Positions 18,725 through 28,573 of a DNA stretch of 64,000 nucleotides are shown here, one piece after another. Source of the stretch: Saprospiraceae bacterium (GTDB lineage: Bacteria > Bacteroidota > Bacteroidia > Chitinophagales > Saprospiraceae); assembly GCA_028285545.1 (NCBI GenBank), contig JANQPA010000032.1, positions 1 to 64,000 of the forward strand, in the 5' to 3' direction. Each line of letters opens with the position of its first letter. The stretch's first letter is position 1. Below the pieces are notes generated by a model. It was given only the letters and a program-made list of their open reading frames with translations. It was not told the origin of the DNA and ran no database searches. The position numbers and the translations under genes are program-made.

Positions 18725-19783
18725 TCAGGTGGTTATTTGATCCCGATATTCAGAGGGGGTCATTCCCGTTCTTTTTTTAAAAACAGTGTAGAAGCTGGAA
18801 ATGGAGTTAAAGCCGCTTTCGAAAGCCAGACTTACAATTTTTTTTGTTTTGGCTTGATCTTGTTTTAGCAAGCGACTTACCTCGGCTACTCGCAGGTCAT
18901 TAATGTAATCGGAATAAGATTTTTGATAAATACTATTGATTAACTGCGAAAGGTGGTTGGGGGAAGTAGTAAGATGTTTTGCCAATTTGGTTAATGTCAA
19001 TTCAGGATCAAGATACATTTTTTCATTCTGCATCGCCTTTTCCAAGGCTTGTTTTAATGGAGACAGCTGTTCTTCTTTCAAGCTGGATGTTTGATATTTT
19101 CTTTGAACCAGGGGCCGACTTTTTCTTTCTTTCAAAATAATCATGCTGATAACATAAATGCCAATGGTATACAAAATAGAACCTCCAACATAGCCTACAT
19201 ATTTAAATAATGCAGGGGAGTAGATCAGCAATAAAACACCAACGATTATAATGATCCATTTAAGCCAATTCAGGATAGATTCTTTTTGGCTGATTGGATT
19301 ATTTCTATACTCTAAATAGGCTTGGTAATAAGTGTAAAAGGCGAGTAAAAAATAGGTCATCACAGCAATATAAGAGGCCCAAAGACCTCCATAATACCAA
19401 AAGGCCCATTTGATAAAGGGACTGAAAGGGATCAATAGGAAATAGGGAATAAAATGCAGATAATAAATAGATCTAAATCGGAAATTTTCTTTCAAACAAG
19501 ATTGGAAATAAAGCAAAAATAATGGCCCGATCGCAAACTGATGAGCTAAGCCAAAATTAACAGCTGTCCTCCACAAAGGAATGGGATACTCAAGATCAGG
19601 ATCAATTAAGGTGGTGTGAACTACAATATTCTTGGCAATTCGGATACTGGTGGCTATTAAAAACAGGGCCAGCATCTTGTTAGAAAGGCTACTTTTTCTT
19701 TTTGAAAGTAGCAAAATGCTGAAAAAAAGCCCATGTACAGTTCCTAGTATGGCAAATAATGTCAGTATATCTACCTTAAGCAT
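18725..19783 (-). CDS. Membrane-anchored AraC-family regulator
   Basis: A 352-residue protein. The N-terminal 220 residues contain about seven hydrophobic helices (for example FAILGTVHGLFFSILLL and WIIIIVGVLLLIYSPALF). A cytoplasmic AraC-type HTH follows at about 255-352, with LTKLAKHLTTSPNHLSQLINSIYQKSYSDYIN and FESGFNSISSFYTVFKKRTGMTPSEYR. This 7TM-AraC arrangement is common in Bacteroidota and its signal is generally unknown. It lies just downstream of the large hybrid two-component regulator, in the same orientation. Confidence 0.9.
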   Translation of the reverse strand: MLKVDILTLFAILGTVHGLFFSILLLSKRKSSLSNKMLALFLIATSIRIAKNIVVHTTLIDPDLEYPIPLWRTAVNFGLAHQFAIGPLFLLYFQSCLKENFRFRSIYYLHFIPYFLLIPFSPFIKWAFWYYGGLWASYIAVMTYFLLAFYTYYQAYLEYRNNPISQKESILNWLKWIIIIVGVLLLIYSPALFKYVGYVGGSILYTIGIYVISMIILKERKSRPLVQRKYQTSSLKEEQLSPLKQALEKAMQNEKMYLDPELTLTKLAKHLTTSPNHLSQLINSIYQKSYSDYINDLRVAEVSRLLKQDQAKTKKIVSLAFESGFNSISSFYTVFKKRTGMTPSEYRDQITT

Positions 19784-19947
19784 GCTTCGAAATTACTGAT
19801 TTTACTTGCTTAATGTAGTAAATATTAAGGATTGAAAAAAGAGTATAAGACAAGGATACTCTTATTGTTTTGTTATTTTTTACAATTGAAGGATAGTATA
19901 TGACATGTTTAGAGAATATCCCCAAAAACCATTATATCCCAAGGCTT

Positions 19948-22900
19948 TTACGACTCAACACTAACCTCTAAAGGACTGAGGCCGAAATATTCTTTAAACT
20001 TGGATGAAAAATAGCGCTCATCTTTGAAACCTACATGTTCAGCAAGTTCTACCAAGTTCATTTTTTGCTTTTGCACTAAATTCATGGCATGATGAAGACG
20101 GCATTCACGAATATATACCTTTGGAGATTTACCGATAATAGCTTTGAATTTTCGGAACAATTGGGATCGACTCATATGGATCTGCTGGGCTAATAATTCA
20201 ACATTAAAAGACTCATCGCTAAGGTGAGACTCGATCAGACGATCGATCTTTTGCAGGAATTCCTTATCAAGATCAGAAAGGTGGTTTACATCTTTTTTCC
20301 TGGTTATCCATCCTGGGGCACTGAATTTTTCGCGGAGGAGTCTTCTGCCTTCTATCAGCTTATCAATCCTGATAATCAATTCTTCAGTATGAAAAGGTTT
20401 GGTAAGGTAGGCATCTGCTCCAATTTTTAAACCTTGAAGCTTATGATCCAGAGTGGTTTTGGCAGTAAGCATAATGACCGGAATATGAGATGTGAGTGTG
20501 TTGGCTTTCAGCTGATGGCATAGTTCATAACCATCCATTCCAGGCATCATGATGTCACAAATGACTAAATCAGGGAGCTCCTCCTGTATTTTTTTTAATC
20601 CAGTTAAACCATTATCAGCCTCGGAAGTTTCATATTTTTCGGGCAGGCAGCGTTTTATGAATTGACGCAATTCTTCATTGTCTTCCACGATTATCACTTT
20701 GTTTTGCGTGGCAGACAATAAGGTTTTAGCTTGCTTAAGTTCAGAAAGTTCCCCAGGTTCATTCTTTGGTTTAGCTATTAATGGAGTTGCCTTGGAAGGC
20801 AAGGCTATATCCTCAGAAACTGCTTGAATGGGGAAAAATAATTTAAAAACAGAGCCTTTTCCAGGCTCACTTTCAACTATTGTTGTACCGTTCATCAAAT
20901 CAGACAATTCTTTAATCAAGGAAAGACCAATACCTGTACCTTCATTTTTTCGAGTAATGGTGTCATCAACCTGATGGAAGCGATCAAATATTTTTTCTAA
21001 TTGCTCATGTTCAATTCCTACTCCTGTGTCTTTACATTCAATAGAAATTTGATTTTTTTTCTTCCAGTAAAAACATTTTAATTCTATTAAACCACCGGCC
21101 TCCGTGAATTTTATGGCATTGGATAACAAATTATAGACTATCCTTTCCATTTTGGAAATATCCCATTGAGCAATAGGTATTTTGGGGTCTCCCCAATAAG
21201 TGAGTTGGATGTTCTTCTTTTGAGCCAATGGCATAAAGGAATGGCAAACCTGGGCCAGGTGTTCCCTTATTTGAGCTCGTTGCAAATCCAAAGTCATCTT
21301 TTTGTTTTCCAATTTGGAGAGATCTAATAATTGATTTACCAGATCCAATAAACGCTGACTATTATTTAAGGGAATTTGTAATTGTTGACGAATGGATTGC
21401 CTATTGGTCGCTTTCATTAATTGTCGCAGGGGTTCGATAATTAAGGTGAGAGGGGTGCGAAGTTCATGAGAGATATTGTTAAAAAAACGAGTTTTTGCGA
21501 TGTCCAACTCTTTTAGATCCTTAGCCTGTTGTTCAATAATCTTCTTGTCCTGGCTAATTTGTTGGGTTCGTTCTTCAATGATTTTTTCGAGTTTAATTCT
21601 TTGCCGCCTCTGCATTCGGATCCGGATATATGCAATGAGACCCAATAATCCGAAAACGAGAAAAACCAAGGCAAGAATAAACCATGCTTTTTGGTAAAAA
21701 GGAACTACTACATTTAATTGTAGGTCTATCATTTGATCAGACCACTTTCCCTCGGAGGATTGCCCTTTTATTTTTAAATTATAATAACCATAAGGGAGGT
21801 TACTCAATCGAAGGCTGCCTCCTGATAAACTTACCCAATCTTCCTGTAGTCCATCAATTTTATAGGCGTAATTTATTTTATCTACATCTGCAAATTCGAG
21901 TAAGGAAAATTCAAGAACACAAAAATCATTTTTCGGGTTTAAAATGATAGACTTGCTGGTAATAACTTCATTGGTTAAATTTTCCAATCGTTGATCTTCA
22001 TTATTATAACGCACATAATTGGTGATGACCAAAGGAGAATAGACTAAGGTATCTGTATCCCAAAAATCTTTGGGATCAAAGGTGCTTATACCATCTATTG
22101 AACCAAAATATAGTTGCCCATTGTCAGACTGATAGTGTGAAATCCGGTTAAATTCATTATTGACAATACCATCTTGAGTAGTATAGGTCCAGCTATTACC
22201 CGTTGATTTCTCAAATCGGATTAAACCATAATCAGAAGGCAACCATAGGAATCCACTTTCGTCCTCATATACTGCATATAAAACATTATGCGATAATCCT
22301 TCACTTCTGGTATATTGTTGATAGGCATTATTCTGAGGATCAAAACGGATCAGGCCATTTCCGCGGGTAGCAATCCAAAAAACGCCTTGGTGGTCTATAT
22401 GAAAATGTTGAAAATCTCTGGCTGGTAAATATTGTGGTGCTTTTTCATCCTGGGCATATCTGCTCATTTGGCCACTATCAACATCTAGGGTATAAAGGCC
22501 ATTCCCAGTAGCTATCCACAACTGTCCATTGAGATCTTTTTTGAAAAAATAGATGAAAGTATGATCAAGTTTTTTGTACTCAAGAGCTTGTTCAAACTTT
22601 TCCAATTTATCCTCGGAAACATAATAGATAAATAATCCCCCCTGTGCTCCAATTAAAACTCTGTTTTTATCAAGAAAATAAAAAGACCAGGGATCATTTG
22701 GGATCGCTATGGATCTGATTTTTTCACCTTTTGGATTATAAACGTTAACGGCTTTTCTGTTTCCTATCCAGATTTCTCCCAGGTCATTATACTCAGCAGC
22801 AATAAAATGAACAGAAGGTTCTTCTTGAATAAAATTCTGGATGGAGTATGAATTCAGGTCAATTTTATAAGTATGACTGTATTCTCCGTTTACATATAAT

Positions 22901-24018
22901 TCTTTGCCTACTTCGGTGATACCTCGAATGGGGTGATTATTGGAATGATTGAGTATATCTTGTGTTAGGAAATTACGAAACTTATTTTTCTTAATGTCAA
23001 TTACCTGTAAGCCAAAGTTTCCGCCAAACCAGATGCGACCCTTATGATCAATAAGTATTTCCCGGAAAGTAATTTTTTGCTCCATAAGATAAGAGCTTAA
23101 ATCAAATAACAATTCTTTTTCTCTGGAACATACCCAGGCATAATTAACCAAATCCCATTTTTTAACAGGGTTGGAAAAAAAAGTTCCGGTAAATTGCCGG
23201 TTCATATCCCAGTTCACAAATTCATAGGACTGTCCGGATATTTTATCTAACTGTCCAGATGAAGTTTCGATGGAATAAAATGTCCTTTCCCTATCCGAAT
23301 TTTCTTCATAAAATAAAAAAATAGGACTTTCTTCTAATATTCTTTCTATGTCACAATAAATCTTTTTGGGATATTGGAATGAATGTAAAATATTCCCTTC
23401 AAGATCAGTTTCTGCAATTGTTGTTTCGCCCTGTAAAAACCATATGGTATTCTGAGGGGTAGAAGTGATTAACTGAATACTTTCTTTCTTTTCCAGCTGG
23501 ATAGTGGATAAGCCTTTTTCTCTTTCTGCTAAAATGATCTTACCGCCTTTAACCGTCGATAATACCATATGTCCATTATTGAGAAAAAGGGCATTCTGTG
23601 ACAATTCAGTCATTTGAAAGTCCATTTGACTGCCAAATTGTTCTTCAAAAGAAATAACTTCATTGGTCAGTGGATGGAACAAATCAATTTTTGGATTGCT
23701 TGCCCAATAAGAAAACAGCCATAGATAACCATGTTTGTCTTCTTTAATCTGATAAATATTTTCAACATTTAGCTGGTCTTTAACAGGGGTCCACCACTTA
23801 AATTCATAACCATCAAAACGATTTAAACCAAAAGGAGTTCCTATCCAAATAAACCCATTGGAATCCTGGTGAAGGGCATTTACTTCACGATGTAGGAGTC
23901 CATCCTTTACCCCCCAATTCTGGATAGAAATATTGTAGTCTTGCCCTGCTGCTGAAGATGAAACAAACAACAGGAGAAGAAAAGAAGGAATGAATCCTAT
24001 GCAGAACTGACGCATCAT
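19948..24018 (-). CDS. Hybrid two-component system regulator (sensor kinase - receiver - AraC HTH)
   Basis: A 1356-residue single-chain regulator of the type that controls polysaccharide utilisation loci. In order it has a signal peptide, two-component propeller (reg_prop) repeats at about 30-690 (GLLHREVNALHQDSNGFIWIG and later copies), a Y_Y_Y domain to about 770, a transmembrane helix at about 777-800, HisKA with H851 in ISHELRTP, HATPase_c at about 950-1065 with GTGIGLSL, a receiver domain with D1155 in ICDIMMPGMDG, and an AraC HTH at about 1255-1356. All catalytic residues are present. The periplasmic propeller would bind an oligosaccharide. Its neighbour is the alginate operon, but that operon carries clear GntR operators, so the ligand of this sensor is uncertain. 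Confidence 0.94.
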   Translation of the reverse strand: MMRQFCIGFIPSFLLLLFVSSSAAGQDYNISIQNWGVKDGLLHREVNALHQDSNGFIWIGTPFGLNRFDGYEFKWWTPVKDQLNVENIYQIKEDKHGYLWLFSYWASNPKIDLFHPLTNEVISFEEQFGSQMDFQMTELSQNALFLNNGHMVLSTVKGGKIILAEREKGLSTIQLEKKESIQLITSTPQNTIWFLQGETTIAETDLEGNILHSFQYPKKIYCDIERILEESPIFLFYEENSDRERTFYSIETSSGQLDKISGQSYEFVNWDMNRQFTGTFFSNPVKKWDLVNYAWVCSREKELLFDLSSYLMEQKITFREILIDHKGRIWFGGNFGLQVIDIKKNKFRNFLTQDILNHSNNHPIRGITEVGKELYVNGEYSHTYKIDLNSYSIQNFIQEEPSVHFIAAEYNDLGEIWIGNRKAVNVYNPKGEKIRSIAIPNDPWSFYFLDKNRVLIGAQGGLFIYYVSEDKLEKFEQALEYKKLDHTFIYFFKKDLNGQLWIATGNGLYTLDVDSGQMSRYAQDEKAPQYLPARDFQHFHIDHQGVFWIATRGNGLIRFDPQNNAYQQYTRSEGLSHNVLYAVYEDESGFLWLPSDYGLIRFEKSTGNSWTYTTQDGIVNNEFNRISHYQSDNGQLYFGSIDGISTFDPKDFWDTDTLVYSPLVITNYVRYNNEDQRLENLTNEVITSKSIILNPKNDFCVLEFSLLEFADVDKINYAYKIDGLQEDWVSLSGGSLRLSNLPYGYYNLKIKGQSSEGKWSDQMIDLQLNVVVPFYQKAWFILALVFLVFGLLGLIAYIRIRMQRRQRIKLEKIIEERTQQISQDKKIIEQQAKDLKELDIAKTRFFNNISHELRTPLTLIIEPLRQLMKATNRQSIRQQLQIPLNNSQRLLDLVNQLLDLSKLENKKMTLDLQRAQIREHLAQVCHSFMPLAQKKNIQLTYWGDPKIPIAQWDISKMERIVYNLLSNAIKFTEAGGLIELKCFYWKKKNQISIECKDTGVGIEHEQLEKIFDRFHQVDDTITRKNEGTGIGLSLIKELSDLMNGTTIVESEPGKGSVFKLFFPIQAVSEDIALPSKATPLIAKPKNEPGELSELKQAKTLLSATQNKVIIVEDNEELRQFIKRCLPEKYETSEADNGLTGLKKIQEELPDLVICDIMMPGMDGYELCHQLKANTLTSHIPVIMLTAKTTLDHKLQGLKIGADAYLTKPFHTEELIIRIDKLIEGRRLLREKFSAPGWITRKKDVNHLSDLDKEFLQKIDRLIESHLSDESFNVELLAQQIHMSRSQLFRKFKAIIGKSPKVYIRECRLHHAMNLVQKQKMNLVELAEHVGFKDERYFSSKFKEYFGLSPLEVSVES

Positions 24019-24732
24019 AAATTATGATTATTAATCAATTGTTACGATTCAAAAACACTTAGATAAATCGATTTTCAGGCGGGAATAAAACGCATTAAAA
24101 AGATTTTCTATGAAGCCGGTGGCAACATGAAAAACCAAATGGACTAATTATAAAAACGATAACTTTCATTTTTCGTTTAGTTATTCTACTCAAAATATTG
24201 CAATTTTTTCTTTCCCAAAGAGCTTTTGTCAGCCTTAAGAGAAAGCAAAATAGAGACGTTTATCTCAAATTATGCAACATTCGTCATACGGGAAATAACA
24301 AATATATCCCATATTTACACCTGCACCTAAAATCCTAATTTGTTTTTCCTTTCCAAAGGTGCAAAATTGAGTGCTAAGAGGCTTCAAAAAATATCCTTCA
24401 AACAGATTCTCAATTATTGAAAAAATTAAGGTGAGTATGATCCGATCACTTCAATGGTAATCAGCTTGTTTTTATTCCTGAAGTACTACATTGGAGTTGT
24501 TTAAGAAATTGCTCACCCACGATTAATCGAACACTTTCGATTGGACACTTACTATGTGTTTTTGGTATCCTATCATGGATGGATTTAAGTGGTAGAAGGC
24601 ATCATTTTAAGTGTTTTTTCAGGCAAATTAAATTTGTGTAACATAAGCAAGAGGGAATTTTCAGGGGTCTTTAGAATAGCATTTTGCTATTTTGAAGACC
24701 TTTATTTTTTATACAACCCCAACCTCCAGATC
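24019..24732. other. 714-bp intergenic region, no protein gene seen
   Basis: No convincing open frame was found on either strand. The left end must contain the promoter of the hybrid two-component regulator, although I could not pick one out with confidence. The right end holds a plus-strand promoter and terminator pair described separately as a small-RNA candidate. The remainder is A+T-rich without clear repeats. Confidence 0.6.
24643..24711 (+). ncRNA. Candidate small RNA with own promoter and terminator
   Basis: On the plus strand, TTTA at 24606-24609, a 19-bp spacer and TAAATTTG at 24629-24636 match the Bacteroidota promoter consensus TTTG-N19-TAnnTTTG with one mismatch. A stem of 15 pairs (two of them G-U) with a 5-nt loop occupies 24666-24700 and is followed by TTTATTTTTT. 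The G-U pairs form only in plus-strand RNA; the other strand would have A-C mismatches. The implied transcript is about 65-70 nt, convergent with the end of the KDPG aldolase gene. This is inference from sequence only. Confidence 0.4.
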
Positions 24733-25401
24733 TTAGGCTCTTATTTTTTGAATATATCCTAAGGCTTGCCTTGTTAAATTTTCTATACCCTCCAAATCAA
24801 AATCGCCATTCTCTTTCTTTTTCATCAATTTAGAACCCATGCCTACGCAGTAGGCCCCTGCTTCCAGCCATGCCTTGAGGTTTTCATGATCAGGAGATAC
24901 CCCACCTGTGGGCATGATATTGGTCCAAGGTTGAGGGCCCCTTACGGCTTTAATAAATCCAGGGCCATAGATACTACCGGGGAATAATTTTACAATTTCG
25001 GCACCGAGCTCTTCAGCTCGGGAAATTTCAGTTAGAGAACCGCAACCTGGTGACCAGAGCACCTTTCTTCTATTACAAGTTAGAGCTATATCTTCTCTCA
25101 AAACAGGTGTAACTACAAAGTTGGCTCCTAACTGGAGGTAAAGAGAGGTCGTTCCCGAATCTGTAACAGAACCTACGCCAAGGATCATATCGGGCATAGC
25201 CGTTTCACAGAATTTGTTCAATTCCCCGAATATTTCGTGGGCATAATCTCCACGGTTGGTAAATTCTAATAATCGGGCTCCTCCCTGATAGCAGGCCATC
25301 ACTACTTTTTTACAAATATCGATCTTGGGATGAAAGAACAGGGGCACCATTCCTTGTTCTTTCATCTTTTGGGCTACTTGAATTCTTGTAAATCTTGCCA
25401 T
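24733..25401 (-). CDS. eda: 2-keto-3-deoxy-6-phosphogluconate (KDPG) aldolase
   Basis: A 222-residue class I aldolase that splits KDPG into pyruvate and glyceraldehyde 3-phosphate in the cytoplasm. Catalytic positions are visible: E46 and R50 in LLEFTNRG, and the Schiff-base lysine K138 in AEIVKLFPG. The phosphate-binding GG of MPTGGVSPD is also present. It is the last gene of the alginate operon, 17 bp after the KDG kinase stop. Length and motifs are normal for the family. Confidence 0.93.
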   Translation of the reverse strand: MARFTRIQVAQKMKEQGMVPLFFHPKIDICKKVVMACYQGGARLLEFTNRGDYAHEIFGELNKFCETAMPDMILGVGSVTDSGTTSLYLQLGANFVVTPVLREDIALTCNRRKVLWSPGCGSLTEISRAEELGAEIVKLFPGSIYGPGFIKAVRGPQPWTNIMPTGGVSPDHENLKAWLEAGAYCVGMGSKLMKKKENGDFDLEGIENLTRQALGYIQKIRA

Positions 25402-25418
25402 AATAAAATATTAATCAA

Positions 25419-26456
25419 TTATCTACTTACTCTTCCGCTTGCATCGCCGCTCATTAATTTTTCAACTTCATCAGCTGTTGCCAAATTAGCATCACCATAA
25501 ATAGTATGTTTCAAGCAGGAAGCTGCCACTGCAAAATTGAGTGCTTGCTGGTCATCATTAGGGTAGTTCAAAAGACCGTAAATAAGCCCGCCCATAAAAC
25601 TATCTCCTCCTCCCACTCGATCTACTATGTGAGTGATCTGATAGGTGGGGGCTTCAAAAAACTGTTGACCATCGTACAAAACGCCTGACCAGGTATTGTG
25701 GGAAGCACTAATAGACCCTCTTAGAGTAGTGATGACCTTTTTGGCTCTTGGAAACCTTTCCATAAGCTGCTTCATGACTGATTGATAAGCTGAAGCATCT
25801 ACAGAGTGTCCATGAGTAACATCAACGGACTCCGGGTGCAGCCCAAAATGTTTTTCAGCATCTTCTTCATTTCCCAAAATAACATCACAGCCCGCTACTA
25901 AATCAGGCATGATTTCTCCAGGTTTTTTGCCATACTTCCACAATTTTTTTCGGTAATTAAGATCTGTGGATACGGTTACTCCTAATCGGTTGGCAGCCTG
26001 TATGGCTTCGAGACAAGCATCAGCTGCGCCTTGAGATAATGCTGGAGTAATCCCTGTCCAGTGAAACCAGTGGGCTTCCTTAAAAACTTCATCCCAATCA
26101 ATCATTCCTTTTTCGATGGAAGAGATACTTGAATGAGCTCGGTCATAAACGACTTTGCTACCACGGCTGACTGCTCCAATTTCCAAAAAATAAATTCCAA
26201 GGCGTTCCCCTCCCCGTATGATATGCTGAACCCCTACTCCTCGTTTGCGCATTTCCATGAGTGCACATTCACCAATATCATTATTCGGGAGTCGAGTTAC
26301 AAAGTCTACAGGCACCCCATAATTGGCTAAGGATACCGCTACATTGCTTTCTCCTCCACCATAAACAACGTCAAAGGAACTGGCCTGAGAAAATCTTTTA
26401 TGACCAGGAGGTGTCAGGCGGAGCATGATCTCTCCAAATGTTACTACCTTTTTCAT
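25419..26456 (-). CDS. kdgK: 2-keto-3-deoxygluconate (KDG) kinase, PfkB family
   Basis: A 345-residue ribokinase-fold enzyme that phosphorylates KDG to KDPG with ATP. The N-terminal GG signature VVYGGGESNVAVSLANYG binds the sugar. The second PfkB signature is VGGGDSFMGGLIYG with catalytic base D285; GG precedes the D where GA is more usual. The substrate assignment rests on its position directly upstream of KDPG aldolase in an alginate locus and on overall resemblance to KdgK. It is 17 bp from the aldolase gene. Confidence 0.9.
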   Translation of the reverse strand: MKKVVTFGEIMLRLTPPGHKRFSQASSFDVVYGGGESNVAVSLANYGVPVDFVTRLPNNDIGECALMEMRKRGVGVQHIIRGGERLGIYFLEIGAVSRGSKVVYDRAHSSISSIEKGMIDWDEVFKEAHWFHWTGITPALSQGAADACLEAIQAANRLGVTVSTDLNYRKKLWKYGKKPGEIMPDLVAGCDVILGNEEDAEKHFGLHPESVDVTHGHSVDASAYQSVMKQLMERFPRAKKVITTLRGSISASHNTWSGVLYDGQQFFEAPTYQITHIVDRVGGGDSFMGGLIYGLLNYPNDDQQALNFAVAASCLKHTIYGDANLATADEVEKLMSGDASGRVSR

Positions 26457-26728
26457 TTTGTTTTAATTTTGAATAGGGAAGATCAAAGAGGGCTATACTC
26501 TATCTTTTAGAATATACCTTCCTTATCATAAATATGAAAAAATGTAAAATGTGTTTAAAAGTAAATAATCTAATATTAAAGGTGATATCAGACTATGGTA
26601 AATATTGACCTTGTTGATTTAAAATATAGTTATTAAATAAGGGTATCAACAAACTCAACCCTCTTCATCCATCATAAATACCGTTGGTAGAATTTGGTCC
26701 TACAAATTCTCAGTACCATTTATCTATA

Positions 26729-27484
26729 CTATGAAAAGGCTAAACCACCATTAATGTCAAAATTTGCTCCATTTATGAATGAGCTATTGTCAGAAGCTAA
26801 ATAGACCACTAAGTCTGCAACTTCTTCAGCACATCCTTCTCTTCTTAAAGGAGTTTTACCTGCCACCATTTTTCGGATTTCATCTTGTGTGAAATCATCA
26901 TGAAATTTGGTAGCAATTAATCCTGGACAAAGTGCATTAACTCTTATTCCTTTAGGACCCAATTCTTTTGCCATGGATCTAGTGAATGTAGTTACTGCTC
27001 CTTTAGAAGAAGCATAAAGGGAGGAACCACCACCACCACCATCTCTTGCTGCTTGCGAGGAAATGTTTATGATGGAGCCACCTTTTTCCATTAAAGGCTC
27101 AAATGCCTGCATAATAAAAACTGTAGCCTTGAAGTTGACATTCATAACCAGGTCATAAAAAGATTCATCTAGTTCTTGTAAAGTCTTTCGTGCAAAAAGA
27201 CCACCGGCATTATTTACCAGAATGTCAATTTTATCTCCAAAGGCCTCAATGGTTTTTACCTTTAAATTTTTAATATCATTTAAATTAGATACATCAGCTT
27301 TAACAGCAATAGCTTCTCCTCCAAAAGACTCTATCTCCTTAACCGTTTCATGAGCTCCAGTTTCAGAATTATAATAATTCACAACTACCTTAGCTCCTTC
27401 TTTTGCTAAACTTATAGATATGGCTCTGCCAATATCTCTTGAGCCGCCAGTTACTACTGCTACCTTTCCTTTAAGTTTGCTCAT
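26729..27484 (-). CDS. SDR oxidoreductase, probable DEH reductase (1)
   Basis: A 251-residue classical short-chain dehydrogenase. The cofactor motif is TGGSRDIG, NNAG is present, and the catalytic Tyr and Lys are in YASSKGA. In alginate degraders an SDR reduces 4-deoxy-L-erythro-5-hexoseulose uronate (DEH) to KDG. Context supports that role here, since no other reductase links KdgF to KDG kinase. A second SDR lies upstream, so which one is the DEH reductase cannot be told from sequence; they may differ in NADH or NADPH preference. The 272 bp between this gene and kdgK hold no gene I can see. Confidence 0.85.
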   Translation of the reverse strand: MSKLKGKVAVVTGGSRDIGRAISISLAKEGAKVVVNYYNSETGAHETVKEIESFGGEAIAVKADVSNLNDIKNLKVKTIEAFGDKIDILVNNAGGLFARKTLQELDESFYDLVMNVNFKATVFIMQAFEPLMEKGGSIINISSQAARDGGGGGSSLYASSKGAVTTFTRSMAKELGPKGIRVNALCPGLIATKFHDDFTQDEIRKMVAGKTPLRREGCAEEVADLVVYLASDNSSFINGANFDINGGLAFS

Positions 27485-27545
27485 AATTCTCTATTAATTA
27501 GGTTATATCATTAACTTTAGTTGTATCGCAACGAGAGTGTAGAAA

Positions 27546-27730
27546 GTAAAAGGAGGCTGTCTCATCCGTACGGATTCGCCAGCCAATTAAATTCTTTTAG
27601 GAGTAGTTTTTCAGAAAAAAACTTTGTTTTTTTCTGAAAAACTACTCCTAAATAAAATATTCTTGGGCGTCGAATAACGAAGAAGGCTTGTCTACCGACA
27701 GGTAGAAGTTATGAGACAGCCTCCTTTTAC
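27546..27730. mobile_element. Three-hairpin MITE-like element, copy 2
   Basis: The element is bounded by a perfect 20-bp terminal inverted repeat: GTAAAAGGAGGCTGTCTCAT at 27546-27565 and its complement at 27711-27730. Inside is a long hairpin of 24 perfect pairs with a 5-nt loop (27598-27650). A small TCTACC/GGTAGA hairpin lies near the right end. It shares its left end (GGCTGTCTCATCCGTACGGA) and overall order with the copy at 15431-15600, but the stems differ in sequence while keeping pairing. It carries no transposase gene. It sits between two SDR genes inside the alginate operon. No clear target duplication was seen. Confidence 0.75.
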
Positions 27731-27764
27731 CTTATTCTTCAAATTGCTTTGAAATTAGAATTTA

Positions 27765-28523
27765 TTAGATTCCTAGCGCCTGACCACCACCAATTTGGAT
27801 GGTTTCTGCTGTTATAAAAGAAGCGTCACTACTTGCTAAAAACGCAACAACACCGGCAACATCTTCAGGTTGGCCCAACCTTCCCAACATAATATTATTA
27901 GCCCAGGATGCAAATACTTCTGGTTTTGTAGATTTAATTTGCTTATGAAATGGAGTGTCAATGGTACCTGGGGATACCGCATTTACTCTAATACCATATT
28001 CGGCCAAATCTTTTGCTAATGCTCTTGTAATAGCATGAACTCCAGCTTTAGAAGTACCATAAATTCCAGCTCCAGGCCCACCTGCATTCCATGCCGCGTT
28101 TGAAGCATAATTGATTATAGTAGGATGATCTCCCCTTTTAAGAAAAGGGATGGCTGCTCTGGAAGCGAAAAACACAGAATCTAAATTTAATGCCATTACA
28201 AATCTGTAAAAATCTGTAGTCATATCTTCAAAACGAGACCTGCCACCTAATCCACCGGCATTATTTACCAGGACATCTATTTTACCATATTTTTTACCAA
28301 TCTTGTTAATGCATTCATTCACCTGCTCTTCTTTGGTAACATCAAACCCGCAATATTCCGCATCAATTCCTTCTTCTGTAAGTTCTTTAACCCTTTTAGC
28401 TCCCTCTTCATCGCGGATCCCATTTAAGATTACAGTAAATCCTTCTTTACCTAATCTTCTTGCTACTTCGAAGCCAATACCACTTGTTGCGCCAGTAATA
28501 ATAGCTACTTTTTTATTGTTCAT
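27765..28523 (-). CDS. SDR oxidoreductase, probable DEH reductase (2)
   Basis: A 252-residue classical short-chain dehydrogenase with TGATSGIG near the N-terminus, NNAG, and catalytic Tyr/Lys in YGTSKAG. It is paralogous to the SDR downstream but clearly diverged. Its position between the MFS transporter gene and the repeat element places it in the alginate operon. Likely roles are DEH reductase or a second uronate reductase. The MFS gene ends 50 bp upstream of its start. Confidence 0.85.
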   Translation of the reverse strand: MNNKKVAIITGATSGIGFEVARRLGKEGFTVILNGIRDEEGAKRVKELTEEGIDAEYCGFDVTKEEQVNECINKIGKKYGKIDVLVNNAGGLGGRSRFEDMTTDFYRFVMALNLDSVFFASRAAIPFLKRGDHPTIINYASNAAWNAGGPGAGIYGTSKAGVHAITRALAKDLAEYGIRVNAVSPGTIDTPFHKQIKSTKPEVFASWANNIMLGRLGQPEDVAGVVAFLASSDASFITAETIQIGGGQALGI

Positions 28524-28573
28524 TATTTTGTGTTTTTTATTCGTTTAATTCCTTTTTAATTCTGTAGATACTT

